DNA of 64,000 bases from Gluconobacter sp. Dm-62 (lineage in GTDB: Bacteria > Pseudomonadota > Alphaproteobacteria > Acetobacterales > Acetobacteraceae). Position numbers and translations under genes: made by a program. Every line of letters starts with the position of its first letter. Position 1 is the stretch's first letter. The DNA is taken from contig NZ_JAERLY010000002.1 of the NCBI RefSeq assembly GCF_018256155.1, positions 186,001 to 250,000 on the forward strand, given 5' to 3'. Of the stretch, positions 8,890 to 18,258 are shown piece after piece. Below the pieces are notes generated by a model. The model had not been told where the DNA came from and did not search any database. It saw nothing but the letters and a program-made list of their open reading frames with translations.

Positions 8890-10152
8890 ATGTCCCCTCC
8901 GCCCTCCAGCCGCCCGTTGTCGCAGCCTTCTGACCAGCCTAGTGTTGGAACGGTGTTGCGTACGCGTCGCGAAGAGCTGGGATGGCGGTTGGAGGACGTG
9001 GCGGAATGGCTGCGAATCCGGCCAAAACTTCTGGCAGCCCTTGAAGCAGACGATCTGGCAGGTCTGCCTGGTGTCGCATATGCGGTTGGATTCCTCCGCA
9101 CCTACGCGCACGCCATGCAGCTTGACGCCAACGCGCTGGTCGAGCGTTTCCGGCGTGATACGCGCGGTGCCGTAACCCGCAAACCGGATCTGGTTTTCCC
9201 TCAGCCTGAAGGTGACAGGGGACTGCCAATCGGGGTGCTGGTCGCCGCAGGGCTGGTAGTTGTGGTGGCCGCCTATGTAGGCTGGTATCGCTTTACCGAG
9301 CATGACAATCCGGCTCAGCGGCAGGTCCCGGCCGTAGCAGAGTTGATGTCGGGTGCAGCAACACTGGCAACGACGTCCCCGCAGGTGGCCTCCGTGATGC
9401 CAGGACGCGCACCAACGCCTGAGCCACATGCGCCGGTGACTTCAACACCTGTACCCGTCGTAGTGCCTTCACAGGCTGCTGGACCAAATCAGCCTGCACC
9501 GTCATCGCCAGCCCTGGCGGCAGCTGCTCCGGCCCAGACGGTAGGAACAGCTGCCATGTCTCCTGACACGGACGAAGACGCAGAACCCGCGCCACCGGGT
9601 GAGGCACCTTCAGCCGAAAAAGAGGCGACGCCCGGGCAGCCAGCTACTGATCTGCCGCCCGCAGTTCCGGAGGGCGCCGTGGTGCTCAGGGCATTGTCTC
9701 AGGTCTGGACCCAGGTCCGGGACCGTGACGGGCATGTTCTTATCTCGCGCGTCATGCAGCCGGGAGAGAGCTGGCAGGGTGACCCGGCTGGCGCGCCGTT
9801 CCGTATGTCTTTCGGCAATGCGGGCGGTGTGGTCCTGACTACTGCCGGGGCAACCAGTGCCCCGTTGGGCAAGGAAGGTCAGGTCAGGCGCAACGTTGAA
9901 GTGACGGCAGATGCCATCCGCTCCGGCGCTTTTGGATCCGGGATTGCATTGCCCGTTCAGCCTGACGCGCCAGTTCCTGCCGCGGAAACTCCGGCCATCA
10001 CATCCCCGGGTGCGGCATCCTCGCCTCTGGCCGCAAAGCCAGCGCCCGTTGCGCGGAAAGCACCGCCGCCAGCGCATGAAGTCTCAGCCGATGACCTGAA
10101 TGCCCGGCAGCTTGAACATCAGCCGCTGGAACAATCGTCGCCATCGCATTAA
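8890..10152 (+). CDS. rodZ: RodZ-like cytoskeletal membrane protein
   Basis: A 420-residue protein with an N-terminal Cro/CI-type HTH (residues about 17-80: VLRTRREELGWRLEDVAEWLRIRPKLLAALE), a single membrane helix (about 111-133), a long Pro/Ala/Thr-rich periplasmic linker, and a C-terminal DUF4115-like domain (VLRALSQVWTQVRDRDGHVL). RodZ links MreB to the elongation machinery for rod shape. It is directly upstream of ispG and hisS as in many alphaproteobacteria. A further Pro/Ala-rich tail follows the DUF4115 domain. Confidence 0.85.
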   Translation: MSPPPSSRPLSQPSDQPSVGTVLRTRREELGWRLEDVAEWLRIRPKLLAALEADDLAGLPGVAYAVGFLRTYAHAMQLDANALVERFRRDTRGAVTRKPDLVFPQPEGDRGLPIGVLVAAGLVVVVAAYVGWYRFTEHDNPAQRQVPAVAELMSGAATLATTSPQVASVMPGRAPTPEPHAPVTSTPVPVVVPSQAAGPNQPAPSSPALAAAAPAQTVGTAAMSPDTDEDAEPAPPGEAPSAEKEATPGQPATDLPPAVPEGAVVLRALSQVWTQVRDRDGHVLISRVMQPGESWQGDPAGAPFRMSFGNAGGVVLTTAGATSAPLGKEGQVRRNVEVTADAIRSGAFGSGIALPVQPDAPVPAAETPAITSPGAASSPLAAKPAPVARKAPPPAHEVSADDLNARQLEHQPLEQSSPSH

Positions 10153-10243
10153 ACCCTTATATCCGTCAGGGGGGCTCAGTGCCCCTGAATACAGCCCACT
10201 GGGTCAGAGCTCCCGGTCCTTCCCGGGCACGAAGAGGTAAATC

Positions 10244-11389
10244 ATGAGCAGCTACCGTCCCTATCAGCACATCGAGCGTCGCAAGTCGCGCCAGATCCAT
10301 GTCGGCAAGGTTGCGGTCGGTGGTGATGCCCCGATCTCCGTGCAGACCATGACCAACACCCTGACATCCGATGCACAGGCCACGATCGAACAGATTCGTG
10401 TGGCCGAACTGGCCGGCGTGGACATCGTGCGTGTTTCCTGTCCGGATGAGGCCAGCACGGCCGCCCTGGCAGAGATCGTACATGAAGTGAACGTCCCCAT
10501 CGTCGCGGACATCCATTTCCACTACAAGCGCGCCATCGAGGCCGCGAAGGCCGGTGCAGCATGCCTGCGCATCAATCCGGGCAATATCGGCAGCGCCGAG
10601 CGCGTACGTGAAGTCGTCAACGCCGCCAAGGATTACGGCTGCTCCATTCGGATCGGTGTAAATGCCGGCTCGCTGGAAAAGCACCTGCTTGAGAAGTACG
10701 GTGAGCCTAACCCCGAGGCTCTGGTCGAGAGCGCTCTGGAACACGCGAAGATCCTTGAAGATCACGACTTCCACGAGTTCAAGATCAGCGTGAAGGCATC
10801 TGACGTGTTCATGGCCGTCGCGGCCTATCAGCAGCTTGCGGATTGCTGTGACCACCCGCTGCACATTGGCATCACCGAGGCTGGCTCCAAACGTGCAGGC
10901 ACCGTGAAGTCGTCCATCGGTCTGGGCAATCTGCTCTGGGCTGGCGTGGGTGACACGATGCGCGTGTCGCTCTCGGCCGCGCCGGAAGAAGAAGTGCTGG
11001 TCGGCTGGGATATCCTGAAGTCCCTCGGCCTGCGTCATCGTGGCGTGAAGATCATTTCCTGCCCGTCCTGTGCGCGTCAGGGCTTCAACGTCGTTGAGAC
11101 GGTGCAGACCCTTGAAGATCGTCTGCAGCACATCAAGACCCCGCTGACGCTGTCCATCATCGGCTGCGTCGTGAATGGCCCTGGTGAGGCCCTGATGACC
11201 GATATCGGTGTGACCGGCGGCGGCAATGGCCGTCACATGGTCTATGCCGCAGGCCGTCAGGATCACACGATGCCGGCTGGCGATATGATCGAGCACATCG
11301 TGGACCTCGTGGAGAAGAAGGTTTCGGATATCGAGGCGGGCAAGGTCGAGGCCTCCACGGCCAAGCAGATGGATCCGGCAGCCAGCTGA
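10244..11389 (+). CDS. ispG: 4-hydroxy-3-methylbut-2-en-1-yl diphosphate synthase
   Basis: Converts MEcPP to HMBPP with a 4Fe-4S cluster, the penultimate step of the MEP isoprenoid pathway. It has 381 residues. The family opening [21 protein letters not shown] is followed by a TIM barrel, and the C-terminal cluster ligands are in [10 protein letters not shown] (about residues 272 and 275) and [10 protein letters not shown] (about 308). A GAAGAGG ribosome site lies before the ATG. The 91-base gap after rodZ holds small GC-rich hairpins but no U tract. Its stop overlaps hisS by one base. Confidence 0.97.
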   Translation: MSSYRPYQHIERRKSRQIHVGKVAVGGDAPISVQTMTNTLTSDAQATIEQIRVAELAGVDIVRVSCPDEASTAALAEIVHEVNVPIVADIHFHYKRAIEAAKAGAACLRINPGNIGSAERVREVVNAAKDYGCSIRIGVNAGSLEKHLLEKYGEPNPEALVESALEHAKILEDHDFHEFKISVKASDVFMAVAAYQQLADCCDHPLHIGITEAGSKRAGTVKSSIGLGNLLWAGVGDTMRVSLSAAPEEEVLVGWDILKSLGLRHRGVKIISCPSCARQGFNVVETVQTLEDRLQHIKTPLTLSIIGCVVNGPGEALMTDIGVTGGGNGRHMVYAAGRQDHTMPAGDMIEHIVDLVEKKVSDIEAGKVEASTAKQMDPAAS

Positions 11390-12636
11390 TGTCAGGACTT
11401 CAGCCCCCACGCGGGACCCACGACCTTATTGGCGACACCATGCGTCGCCACCACCATGTTGTGGAAACGGCGCGCCGGGTTCTGCGGACCTATGGTTTCG
11501 AGGAATGGAGCACACCCATCTTCGAAGACACGCGCGTCTTTTCGCGCACGCTCGGCGAGACGTCCGATGTCGTGTCTAAGGAGATGTACACGTTCGAGGA
11601 TCGCGGCGGTGAGAGCATCACCCTGCGGCCTGAGGGCACGGCAGCAATCTGCCGCGCGCTGGTCACGAACGGCCTGACGCAGTCCCTGCCGCAGAAGGTA
11701 TTCTATCACGGGCCGATGTTCCGCTACGAGCGTCCGCAGAAGGGGCGTTACCGTCAGTTCCATCAGATAGGCGCGGAGCTGATTGGTGCGGAAAGCCCGC
11801 TGCGGGACGCCGAGACGATTGCCATGGCGCAGGACATCCTGCGTGAACTGGGTCTGGGCGATCACGTCACGCTGGAACTCAACACGCTTGGTGATCTGGC
11901 CAGCCGTCAGGCCTGGCGGGAAGCACTGGTGGCGTATTTCCGGGACCATGCGGATGCGCTGTCGGAAGAAAGCCGTGTCCGTCTCGAAGCCAATCCGCTG
12001 CGGATTCTGGACAGCAAGTCCGAACAGGACCGCAAACTTCTCGACGACGCGCCGGCGTTTGCGGACTATCTGAACGATGAATCCCGCCAGTTCTGGGACA
12101 CGCTTCGGGCCAGCCTTCAGGCATTCGGCGTGGATTTCGTTGAGAACCCGCGGATTGTCCGTGGCCTCGATTACTACAGTCACACAGCGTTCGAGTTCGT
12201 GACCTCAAAGCTTGGTGCTCAGGGCACGGTGCTGGCTGGTGGTCGGTATGAAGGGCTTGTGGAGCAGATGGGCGGTCCGGCCATCCCCGCGATAGGCTGG
12301 GCTGGCGGGATCGAGCGTCTGGCGATGCTGCTGGATTCTGTTCCCGAGCTTCCGACCGGAATTGCACTGGTGCCGATGGGAGACGAAGCCATCCTCAAAG
12401 CCGCGTCGCTTGCGCGCGCGCTGCGGTCTGCCGGGATGCGGGCCGAGATCGAGACCCGTGGAAACATGAAGAAGCGGATGGAGCGCGTGGTGAAGTCCGG
12501 TGCGTCCCATGCGATTGTTCTGGGTGATGAGGAAATCGCCAAGGGCGTGGTGCAGCTTCGGGATCTGTCCAGCCGCGAGCAGCAGGAAGTCCCGTTTGCA
12601 GATCTGGTACGTGTTCTGAGCGCAGGACGCGCCTGA
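11389..12636 (+). CDS. hisS: Histidyl-tRNA synthetase
   Basis: Charges tRNA-His. This class II synthetase has 415 residues: motif 2 ([20 protein letters not shown]), the HisA box [21 protein letters not shown]-type stretch near residue 255, motif 3 (GWAGGIERL) and an anticodon-binding C-terminus. It begins at the ATG overlapping the ispG stop, so the ispG-hisS pair is coupled. Confidence 0.97.
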   Translation: MSGLQPPRGTHDLIGDTMRRHHHVVETARRVLRTYGFEEWSTPIFEDTRVFSRTLGETSDVVSKEMYTFEDRGGESITLRPEGTAAICRALVTNGLTQSLPQKVFYHGPMFRYERPQKGRYRQFHQIGAELIGAESPLRDAETIAMAQDILRELGLGDHVTLELNTLGDLASRQAWREALVAYFRDHADALSEESRVRLEANPLRILDSKSEQDRKLLDDAPAFADYLNDESRQFWDTLRASLQAFGVDFVENPRIVRGLDYYSHTAFEFVTSKLGAQGTVLAGGRYEGLVEQMGGPAIPAIGWAGGIERLAMLLDSVPELPTGIALVPMGDEAILKAASLARALRSAGMRAEIETRGNMKKRMERVVKSGASHAIVLGDEEIAKGVVQLRDLSSREQQEVPFADLVRVLSAGRA

Positions 12637-12640
12637 GCAC

Positions 12641-13702
12641 ATGGTGGTTGATGACAGGCTTGAGCGGATTGTCGCGCGTTCGGAAGAAGTTCAGGCCCTG
12701 ATGTCTTCCGGCGATTTGACGGGTGAGGCCTTCACCCGTCTGTCGCAGGAATATGCCGAACTGGAGCCGGTGGTCGCATCCATTCAGGCCTGGAAAAGTG
12801 CCGAGGACCAGAAAGCCGGGGCGCAGGCCCTGCTTGATGATCCGGAAATGCGCGAGCTGGCGCAGATGGAAATGGCAGAGATCGAGGCGACTTTGCCCGA
12901 CCTCCAGCACGCTCTGCGTCTGGCACTCCTGCCGAAAGATGCGGCGGATGAGCGCAGTGCCATTCTGGAAATCCGGCCAGCGGCGGGTGGTGACGAAGCC
13001 GGACTGTTCGCGGCGGAACTGTTCGATGCCTATCGCCGCTTCTCGGAGCAGAATGGCTGGCGTTTCGAGGTCATGGAATATGCCGAGAACGAAGTCGCAG
13101 GCCTCAAGGAAGGCATGGCGACCATTTCGGGCCGGTCGGTTTTTGCGCGTCTGAAATACGAATCCGGCGTGCACCGGGTGCAGCGTGTTCCCTCAACGGA
13201 AAGTCAGGGACGGATCCATACCTCCACCGTGACCGTTGCCGTGCTGCCCGAAGCCGAAGAAGTTGATGTCACGATCAATGACGATGATCTGCGGATTGAC
13301 GTCTATCGGGCCTCTGGGGCGGGCGGCCAGCACGTCAACAAGACCGAAAGCGCGGTGCGCGTGACCCATATGCCCAGCGGCATCGTGGTGGCGATGCAGG
13401 AAGAAAAAAGCCAGCACAAGAACAAGGCCAAGGCCATGAAGATCCTGCGTGCCCGGCTCTATGAGCGGGAACGCGCGCAGCTTCATGCCACGCGTGCCGC
13501 GGACCGGAAGTCACAGGTCGGGACGGGCGACCGTTCGGAGCGGATCCGGACGTACAATTTCCCCCAAGGCCGCGTGACGGACCACCGGATCAATCTGACG
13601 CTTTATAAGATCGACCGGATCATGGGCGGCGAATTCGACGAAATCATCGACGCCCTGACGCGGGAAGAGCAGACCGAACTGCTCGCCGCCGCAGGGTTCT
13701 GA
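12641..13702 (+). CDS. prfA: Peptide chain release factor 1
   Basis: Terminates translation at UAA and UAG. It has 353 residues. The stop-codon recognition loop carries P-S-T (VPSTESQGR, about residue 184), the PxT form diagnostic of RF1 rather than RF2. The GGQ peptidyl hydrolysis motif ([15 protein letters not shown]) is near residue 227. It starts four bases after hisS. In most relatives the N5-glutamine methyltransferase prmC follows directly; here a minus-strand gene intervenes. Confidence 0.97.
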   Translation: MVVDDRLERIVARSEEVQALMSSGDLTGEAFTRLSQEYAELEPVVASIQAWKSAEDQKAGAQALLDDPEMRELAQMEMAEIEATLPDLQHALRLALLPKDAADERSAILEIRPAAGGDEAGLFAAELFDAYRRFSEQNGWRFEVMEYAENEVAGLKEGMATISGRSVFARLKYESGVHRVQRVPSTESQGRIHTSTVTVAVLPEAEEVDVTINDDDLRIDVYRASGAGGQHVNKTESAVRVTHMPSGIVVAMQEEKSQHKNKAKAMKILRARLYERERAQLHATRAADRKSQVGTGDRSERIRTYNFPQGRVTDHRINLTLYKIDRIMGGEFDEIIDALTREEQTELLAAAGF

Positions 13703-13705
13703 AAC

Positions 13706-14176
13706 TCAGGTATTGGGTGTGGCACAGACTGCAGCGCGCCCATGCCGGTGCGTTGCAACGGCGGCATCGTCGTAATCGACCAGAAAGAAATCAGTGAAAT
13801 TGTTGGTTCCCACGGCATCAAGCGAATGGCCTTCGGGGTGGTGGAGCTGGCCTTCGCTGCTGACCTGATGGGTTTCCTGATGGCCGTTCCGGATAATGGT
13901 GATTTCCCCGCACAGGGCGTAATCCACATCGGAGCGGCCGACCGGAAGCGTGATCGTCTGGGTTTCATGGGCCTTGGACAGTCCGAGTCTGAACGTTGCA
14001 ACCAGATTGCCATCCAGATAGAGGCGCGAGACTTCCGAAATTTCTTCGGGCGCGCGCTCGTCCGTCACGGTAAAGGACGGTGGCAGTTCCCGCGACAGGT
14101 CTGATTGTGCCTGAACGGGTGTGAGTGTGCAGCCAAGCAGCAGAGCGGAAAAGAGGAGCGCACGTTTGGACTTCAT
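13706..14176 (-). CDS. Hypothetical exported protein
   Basis: A 156-residue protein with a Sec signal peptide (residues 1-23; a Cys in LLLGCTLTPVQAQ might instead be a lipobox). The mature part looks beta-rich: VSRLYLDGNLVATFRLGLSKAHETQTITLPVGRSDVDYALCGEITI, with two Cys that could pair. No family was recognised. It stands alone on the minus strand, tail-to-tail with prfA (3-base gap) and head-to-head with prmC (33-base gap). Confidence 0.7.
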   Translation of the reverse strand: MKSKRALLFSALLLGCTLTPVQAQSDLSRELPPSFTVTDERAPEEISEVSRLYLDGNLVATFRLGLSKAHETQTITLPVGRSDVDYALCGEITIIRNGHQETHQVSSEGQLHHPEGHSLDAVGTNNFTDFFLVDYDDAAVATHRHGRAAVCATPNT

Positions 14177-14209
14177 GACACCAACTATAGCAGGTTCGCT
14201 TTGAAGATA

Positions 14210-15052
14210 ATGGCCAAAGATGATCTTTTGCGCGAGGCCTCACAGGCCCTTCACCTGGCGGGGATTGAAGATGCGCGGCGTGAAGCGCGGCTTCTGCTGT
14301 GCTGGGCGACGGGACGGGATCTGGGCGGCCTGCTGTCTCTGGATGGTGTAGAGCCTCTGCAGGCATCGCGATTCGCAGAGGCTCTGAAACGGCGTCTGGA
14401 CCGGGAGCCTCTGGCATTCATCACAGGCGAGACCGGCTTCTGGACGCTGGATCTGGAGACGGGGCGTGACACGCTGATCCCTCGTGCGGATAGTGAATCC
14501 CTGATCGAAGCCCTGCTGGATGTCTGTCCAGACCGTAACGCGCCGCTCTCCATTCTCGATTTGGGAACCGGAACGGGCTGTCTCTTGCTGGCGGCGCTGT
14601 CTGAGTACCCACAGGCAACAGGTGTCGGTGTTGATCTGTCTCCGCAGGCGGCGGCGCTGGCACGGCGCAACGCCATCCGCACCGGGCTGGAGAAACGCAG
14701 TGTTTTTCTGGCTGGAAGCTGGGCGGATGCGTTGAGCGGAAGGTTCGATATCGTCCTGTCCAATCCGCCTTATATCGAGACCCGGGATCTGGCCGGGCTG
14801 ATGCCTGAAGTCGTGCAGTATGAGCCCGCCCGGGCTCTTGATGGTGGGGTGGATGGGCTGGAAGCCTATCGTATCCTGTGCGCGAGCCTGCTGGCGCTTC
14901 TCGTTCCGGGCGGATACGGCATTCTGGAGATGGGGATCGGGCAGATTGATTCGGTTTCTGCGCTCGGTGCGGCGAACGGGCTGCGGGATGTCGCGCATAA
15001 GGTGGATCTGGGCGGCGTGGAAAGAGCTCTGGTGCTGCAATCGGGCGCCTGA
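14210..15052 (+). CDS. prmC: Release factor glutamine methyltransferase
   Basis: Methylates the Gln of the GGQ motif in release factors, including the neighbouring RF1. It has 280 residues: an N-terminal helical release-factor-binding domain, then the SAM fold with ILDLGTGTGCLLLAAL (about residue 115) and the catalytic NPPY (SNPPYIE, about residue 184). The start at 14210 (MAKDDLLREA) is preferred; the frame is open further upstream but would overlap the divergent exported gene. Confidence 0.96.
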   Translation: MAKDDLLREASQALHLAGIEDARREARLLLCWATGRDLGGLLSLDGVEPLQASRFAEALKRRLDREPLAFITGETGFWTLDLETGRDTLIPRADSESLIEALLDVCPDRNAPLSILDLGTGTGCLLLAALSEYPQATGVGVDLSPQAAALARRNAIRTGLEKRSVFLAGSWADALSGRFDIVLSNPPYIETRDLAGLMPEVVQYEPARALDGGVDGLEAYRILCASLLALLVPGGYGILEMGIGQIDSVSALGAANGLRDVAHKVDLGGVERALVLQSGA

Positions 15053-15075
15053 AAATGGATCTTGACGAAAAACCG

Positions 15076-15104
15076 TTGGCTTGACTGACGGAACTTGGTA
15101 TTGC
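15076..15104 (+). promoter_or_regulatory. Possible sigma-70 promoter upstream of the DUF4167 gene
   Basis: TTGGCT at 15076-15081 and TATTGC at 15099-15104 with a 17-base spacer. The 264-base gap between prmC and the DUF4167 gene shows no other convincing element and no likely protein. Confidence 0.3.
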
Positions 15105-15316
15105 TAAAGCCAATGCATGCGAATTGAAGGTGTTTTATCGGCACCGTCAGACGTATCTTTGCCCATCGCTCATGTCATCATGCACTGACGATGGAAGATT
15201 GGCTGAGCCGGGTTCAGCCATAGCGGAACAGACAGACGTCTTTTTCGATAGCGGCGATCGGAACTTTCTGCAGTTGCAGAACGCTCCGCGTCATCATGAA
15301 AGTGCATCACGGGTCG

Positions 15317-15775
15317 ATGAATATGAAGCGCATAAGAGGCCGGCATCATCGTGCGGGCAGTGGGCCATCACGCAGCAGCAGTGCCCAGACACCTCTGAAC
15401 CGCAACCATGTGTTTGACAGTAACGGACCCGATCTGCGGGTGCGTGGTACGGCGCAGCAGCTGTTTGAGAAATATCTCCAGCTTGGCCGCGACGCGACCG
15501 GAACTGGCGACCGCATCCTTGCAGAAGCCTATTTCCAGCACGCGGAGCATTACTTCCGTATTCTCAACGCCATGAATCAGGCCGCCGAGAAGAGCCAGCA
15601 GGAGCGGAACGAACGTCAACAGCAGCGTCAGCGCGCCTACGAAGATCGTCGGGAGCCTCGTGGCGAGCGCGGTGACGACGAACAGCCGTCTCATGAACAG
15701 GACGGCGAATACAGCTCTGAACGTTCTTCGGATGAAGAGCAGGATCGTCGCACGGCTGAGGCCGAGGCAGACTGA
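15317..15775 (+). CDS. DUF4167 domain protein
   Basis: A 152-residue basic/acidic protein. The N-terminus (MKRIRGRHH, then LNRNHVFDSNGPDLRVRGTAQQLFEKYLQLGRDA and DRILAEAYFQHAEHYFRILNAMN) is the DUF4167 domain, common in alphaproteobacteria immediately after prfA-prmC. The remainder is a low-complexity Glu/Arg/Gln-rich tail that is probably disordered. The function is unknown; an RNA-associated role is only a guess from composition. An ATG at 15296 is also in frame; 15317 matches the usual family start better. Confidence 0.85.
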   Translation: MNMKRIRGRHHRAGSGPSRSSSAQTPLNRNHVFDSNGPDLRVRGTAQQLFEKYLQLGRDATGTGDRILAEAYFQHAEHYFRILNAMNQAAEKSQQERNERQQQRQRAYEDRREPRGERGDDEQPSHEQDGEYSSERSSDEEQDRRTAEAEAD

Positions 15776-15796
15776 AGCTCCGGCTCAGCAGAAAAA

Positions 15797-15825
15797 ACCG
15801 GCCCTTCAAAGGGCCGGTTTTTTTT
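15797..15825. terminator. Bidirectional Rho-independent terminator
   Basis: The stem AACCGGCCC/GGGCCGGTT around a TTCAAA loop has an A tract on the left and eight T on the right. It serves the DUF4167 gene on the plus strand and could also stop the converging glycosyltransferase transcript. Confidence 0.9.
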
Positions 15826-15828
15826 ATC

Positions 15829-16698
15829 TCAGACACGGCCTATAAAACGGTCGGGCAGGCGCCACAGCTCGGTTCCGCTCAGATGCAGGTCGAGCCGATA
15901 GCGGTCTTGCATGCGCGACTGAGTGCTGTCTTCGACCTGCTGGCGCCAGAAGGTCAGGCGCTCATCCCGACTGTCCAGGCTGGCTTCTGTCCGCGGCAGC
16001 CCCGCCATACCGCGAAGCATGTTTTCCCAGTCGGTATTTTCCAAGCGCTGATGACGTCCGACGTCTTCTGAAATCCAGGGCTGACGGCGGGTTCGCTCCA
16101 GACGTTCCAGTCCCGAGGGAAGATCTGCATAGCGGAGATGGAACAGGAAAAGAGGCGCTGCAACGCTAGGAATAGCTTCCTCGCAGCAATGAAAACCGGG
16201 CGCCCATGTAATGGGAATACGGGTCAGAACCGGTTTGCACATCGCGCTTGAAAAGCGGAGTTGGCGACGCTGCAGGGAGAAGGGGCGTGTGTAGTCGAGC
16301 GGGGCTTCCTCGTCCGGGATATGAATGACGTCAAACCCTGTCGCTGTGACAACCGGGGTTCGGTTGAGGAGGGCAAATTCCGTCAGGGAAGGGACGAAAG
16401 CCGGATCGGCCAGAAGGATCTCGTCCACATCCGTGTAGATGACGCTGTCATACCATTCGAGCAGGCTGTCGCAGAATTTTCCGATAGCGCGGGTGCGGCG
16501 TTCATCGTCCTGCGGTGAACGGGGGATCCTGATGACGTTGACCTGTCCGAGATGAGACGTCGAGTTGTCATCTGAGCCATGATCAATCACGTAACAGGCC
16601 GCTTCTCCGACCTGAGCACCATAATGGCGCCGCCAGACCATAAGATGTTCCGGCTCGTTATAGACCATCGTCACGACGGCGAGGGGTTTCTTGCTCAT
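15829..16698 (-). CDS. Glycosyltransferase family 2-like protein
   Basis: About 289 residues from MSKKPLAVV. It has the Glyco_tranf_2_4 type opening (VTMVYNEPEHLMVWRRHYGAQVG, VIDHGSDDNS) and a metal-binding DxD-like IYTDVDEILL near residue 95. The acceptor and donor are unknown; family members act on surface polysaccharides. There are no transmembrane helices, so it is probably cytosolic. It stands alone between a terminator and a tRNA. An ATG at 16722 is also possible. Confidence 0.8.
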   Translation of the reverse strand: MSKKPLAVVTMVYNEPEHLMVWRRHYGAQVGEAACYVIDHGSDDNSTSHLGQVNVIRIPRSPQDDERRTRAIGKFCDSLLEWYDSVIYTDVDEILLADPAFVPSLTEFALLNRTPVVTATGFDVIHIPDEEAPLDYTRPFSLQRRQLRFSSAMCKPVLTRIPITWAPGFHCCEEAIPSVAAPLFLFHLRYADLPSGLERLERTRRQPWISEDVGRHQRLENTDWENMLRGMAGLPRTEASLDSRDERLTFWRQQVEDSTQSRMQDRYRLDLHLSGTELWRLPDRFIGRV

Positions 16699-16774
16699 GC
16701 CCGGAGAATACAGGAAACCCATACGGGCAGTAGAGGCACGACGGAATGATTTCTTCTATTTTCGGGAAAAGGGA

Positions 16775-16849
16775 TGGTAGCGGTGGACGGATTTGAACCG
16801 CCGACCAAGGGATTATGATTCCCCTGCTCTACCACTGAGCTACACCGCC
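16775..16849 (-). tRNA. tRNA with CAU anticodon (elongator Met, or Ile2)
   Basis: A complete cloverleaf of 75 bases including encoded CCA. The acceptor GGCGGTG pairs with CACCGCT (G1-U72 wobble), the D stem is GCTC/GAGC, the anticodon stem encloses loop ATCATAA with CAT at 34-36, and the T arm is GGCGG-TTCAAAT-CCGTC. It is not an initiator because the C1-A72 mismatch and GGG/CCC anticodon stem pairs are missing. The TTGGTC variable region recalls tRNA-Ile2, whose C34 is modified to lysidine; the GCTACCA end suits alphaproteobacterial elongator tRNA-Met. Confidence 0.96.
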
Positions 16850-16998
16850 ATCCGGCCGGAGTTAACCGGCGTTGTCGCGGGGTTTTAAGGGGGATCTTTC
16901 GGGGTGTCAACACGTTAGTCCCGGTAAAATAAGATGTTTTTACGGGTCGCATTGTCCACGGTGCCCATGGCATTTGGAGTATTACGGTTTTCCAATCC

Positions 16999-18258
16999 AT
17001 GCGACCGCCTCCGGGTCTTCAATTCCTCTCGATGCAAGGAGTCCTTCATCTGGTGACGCAACACTTCGTCAGCACCCTGTTTGCCATAAGGTCCTACTTC
17101 ACCTGGCTGCCAGCCTCCATTGTTTCGGTGCTGATGCTCGTGATGGTGGGGGTGCTGGCGTTCTATTGCGGCAATCTTGTCACGACGCAGCTCCTGCGGA
17201 TCCCTGGCTCCCGCAAGGCTGCGCTGATCCGGCGCATTGTTTCATCCCTGCGCAGGCCTACACGTCTGATGGTGGCGCTGCTGGCCATGTTGTCGGCACT
17301 GCCGGCGGCCACGGGCTTTACAGCGGCGCAGGAGGACGATCTTCAACTCTTTTTCCTGTTCCTGTTGATCCTGACCTTCGGGTTCTCGGCCATCATGGTT
17401 TTCCGCATAATGTCGGAGGTCTATCTCAACCGCCTGGCGGCGCGCGAGGAGACGGACGACATCATGATCCGCTCGCACCAGACACAGATCCGTGTCCTGC
17501 GGCGGCTGACGGAAATCCTTGTGGGGATTGTGACGGTGGCCTCGGCGTTGATGCTGTTTCCGTCCGTCAAGCAATACGGACTGTCGCTGTTCGCATCGGC
17601 CGGAGCGGCATCGCTGATTGTCGGTCTGTCGGCGCGTGGCCTGCTGACGAACCTGATTGCCGGTGTCCAGATCGCGCTGACCCAGCCGATCCGTATGGAA
17701 GACCTGATTATCATCAATGGGGACTGGTGCTGGGTTGAGGAAATCAACGCGACCTATGTGGTGCTGCGGGTCTGGGACTGGCGGCGGCATATCGTGCCGA
17801 TCTCGTATTTTCTGGAAAACCAGTTCGAAAACTGGACGCATAATTCCGCGGCCATCATTGGCGTCGTGTTTCTGTGGGTCGATTATCAGGCACCGATGGA
17901 CAAGATCCGCGAGATGCTGAACGAGATCGTGCGGGGCTGTCCGTTATGGGACGGGCGGGTGTTTGATGTGCAGGTGGCGGATTGCGACGCGCATGTCATG
18001 TCCATCCGCATCATCGCCAGTGCGCGCACGGCGCTTCAGAGCTGGGATCTGAGATGTGATATCCGTGAGAAGATCATCGCCCGCATTCGTGATGAATGCC
18101 CTGAAGCGCTGCCGCGTTCCCGCTTCTCCATGATGCCCCCTGCAGCGGGTACGCAAGAGCCGTGGGAGCGGATGGCGCCGCCGATCGGCCGTCCGCCGCC
18201 GGGAAGCTATATGGGCCCGGGTATGGGCCCCGGAAGTTCGTCGATGTCGTCAGACTGA
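16999..18258 (+). CDS. Mechanosensitive ion channel, MscS family
   Basis: A 419-residue inner membrane protein with about four membrane segments before the MscS pore and beta domain. The pore helix region reads LFASAGAASLIVGLSARGLLTNLIAGVQIALTQPIRMEDLI (about residues 200-240). It is followed by the beta domain (VEEINATYVVLRVWDWRRHIVPISYF) and an alpha/beta domain. It releases solutes on hypo-osmotic shock. The C-terminus is a Met/Pro/Gly-rich tail. Translation may start at 17032 (MQGVLHL). Its 3' end overlaps the converging permease gene by nine bases. Confidence 0.88.
   Translation: MRPPPGLQFLSMQGVLHLVTQHFVSTLFAIRSYFTWLPASIVSVLMLVMVGVLAFYCGNLVTTQLLRIPGSRKAALIRRIVSSLRRPTRLMVALLAMLSALPAATGFTAAQEDDLQLFFLFLLILTFGFSAIMVFRIMSEVYLNRLAAREETDDIMIRSHQTQIRVLRRLTEILVGIVTVASALMLFPSVKQYGLSLFASAGAASLIVGLSARGLLTNLIAGVQIALTQPIRMEDLIIINGDWCWVEEINATYVVLRVWDWRRHIVPISYFLENQFENWTHNSAAIIGVVFLWVDYQAPMDKIREMLNEIVRGCPLWDGRVFDVQVADCDAHVMSIRIIASARTALQSWDLRCDIREKIIARIRDECPEALPRSRFSMMPPAAGTQEPWERMAPPIGRPPPGSYMGPGMGPGSSSMSSD

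Noticed and set aside
10153-10243. GC-rich hairpins between rodZ and ispG as a terminator or riboswitch
   Set aside because: Stems are only five to seven bases, there is no U tract, and no known riboswitch pattern was recognised.
10166-11410. A 414-codon minus-strand frame opposite ispG
   Set aside because: Antisense of ispG, whose cluster cysteines and full length are intact; no domain was recognised in it.
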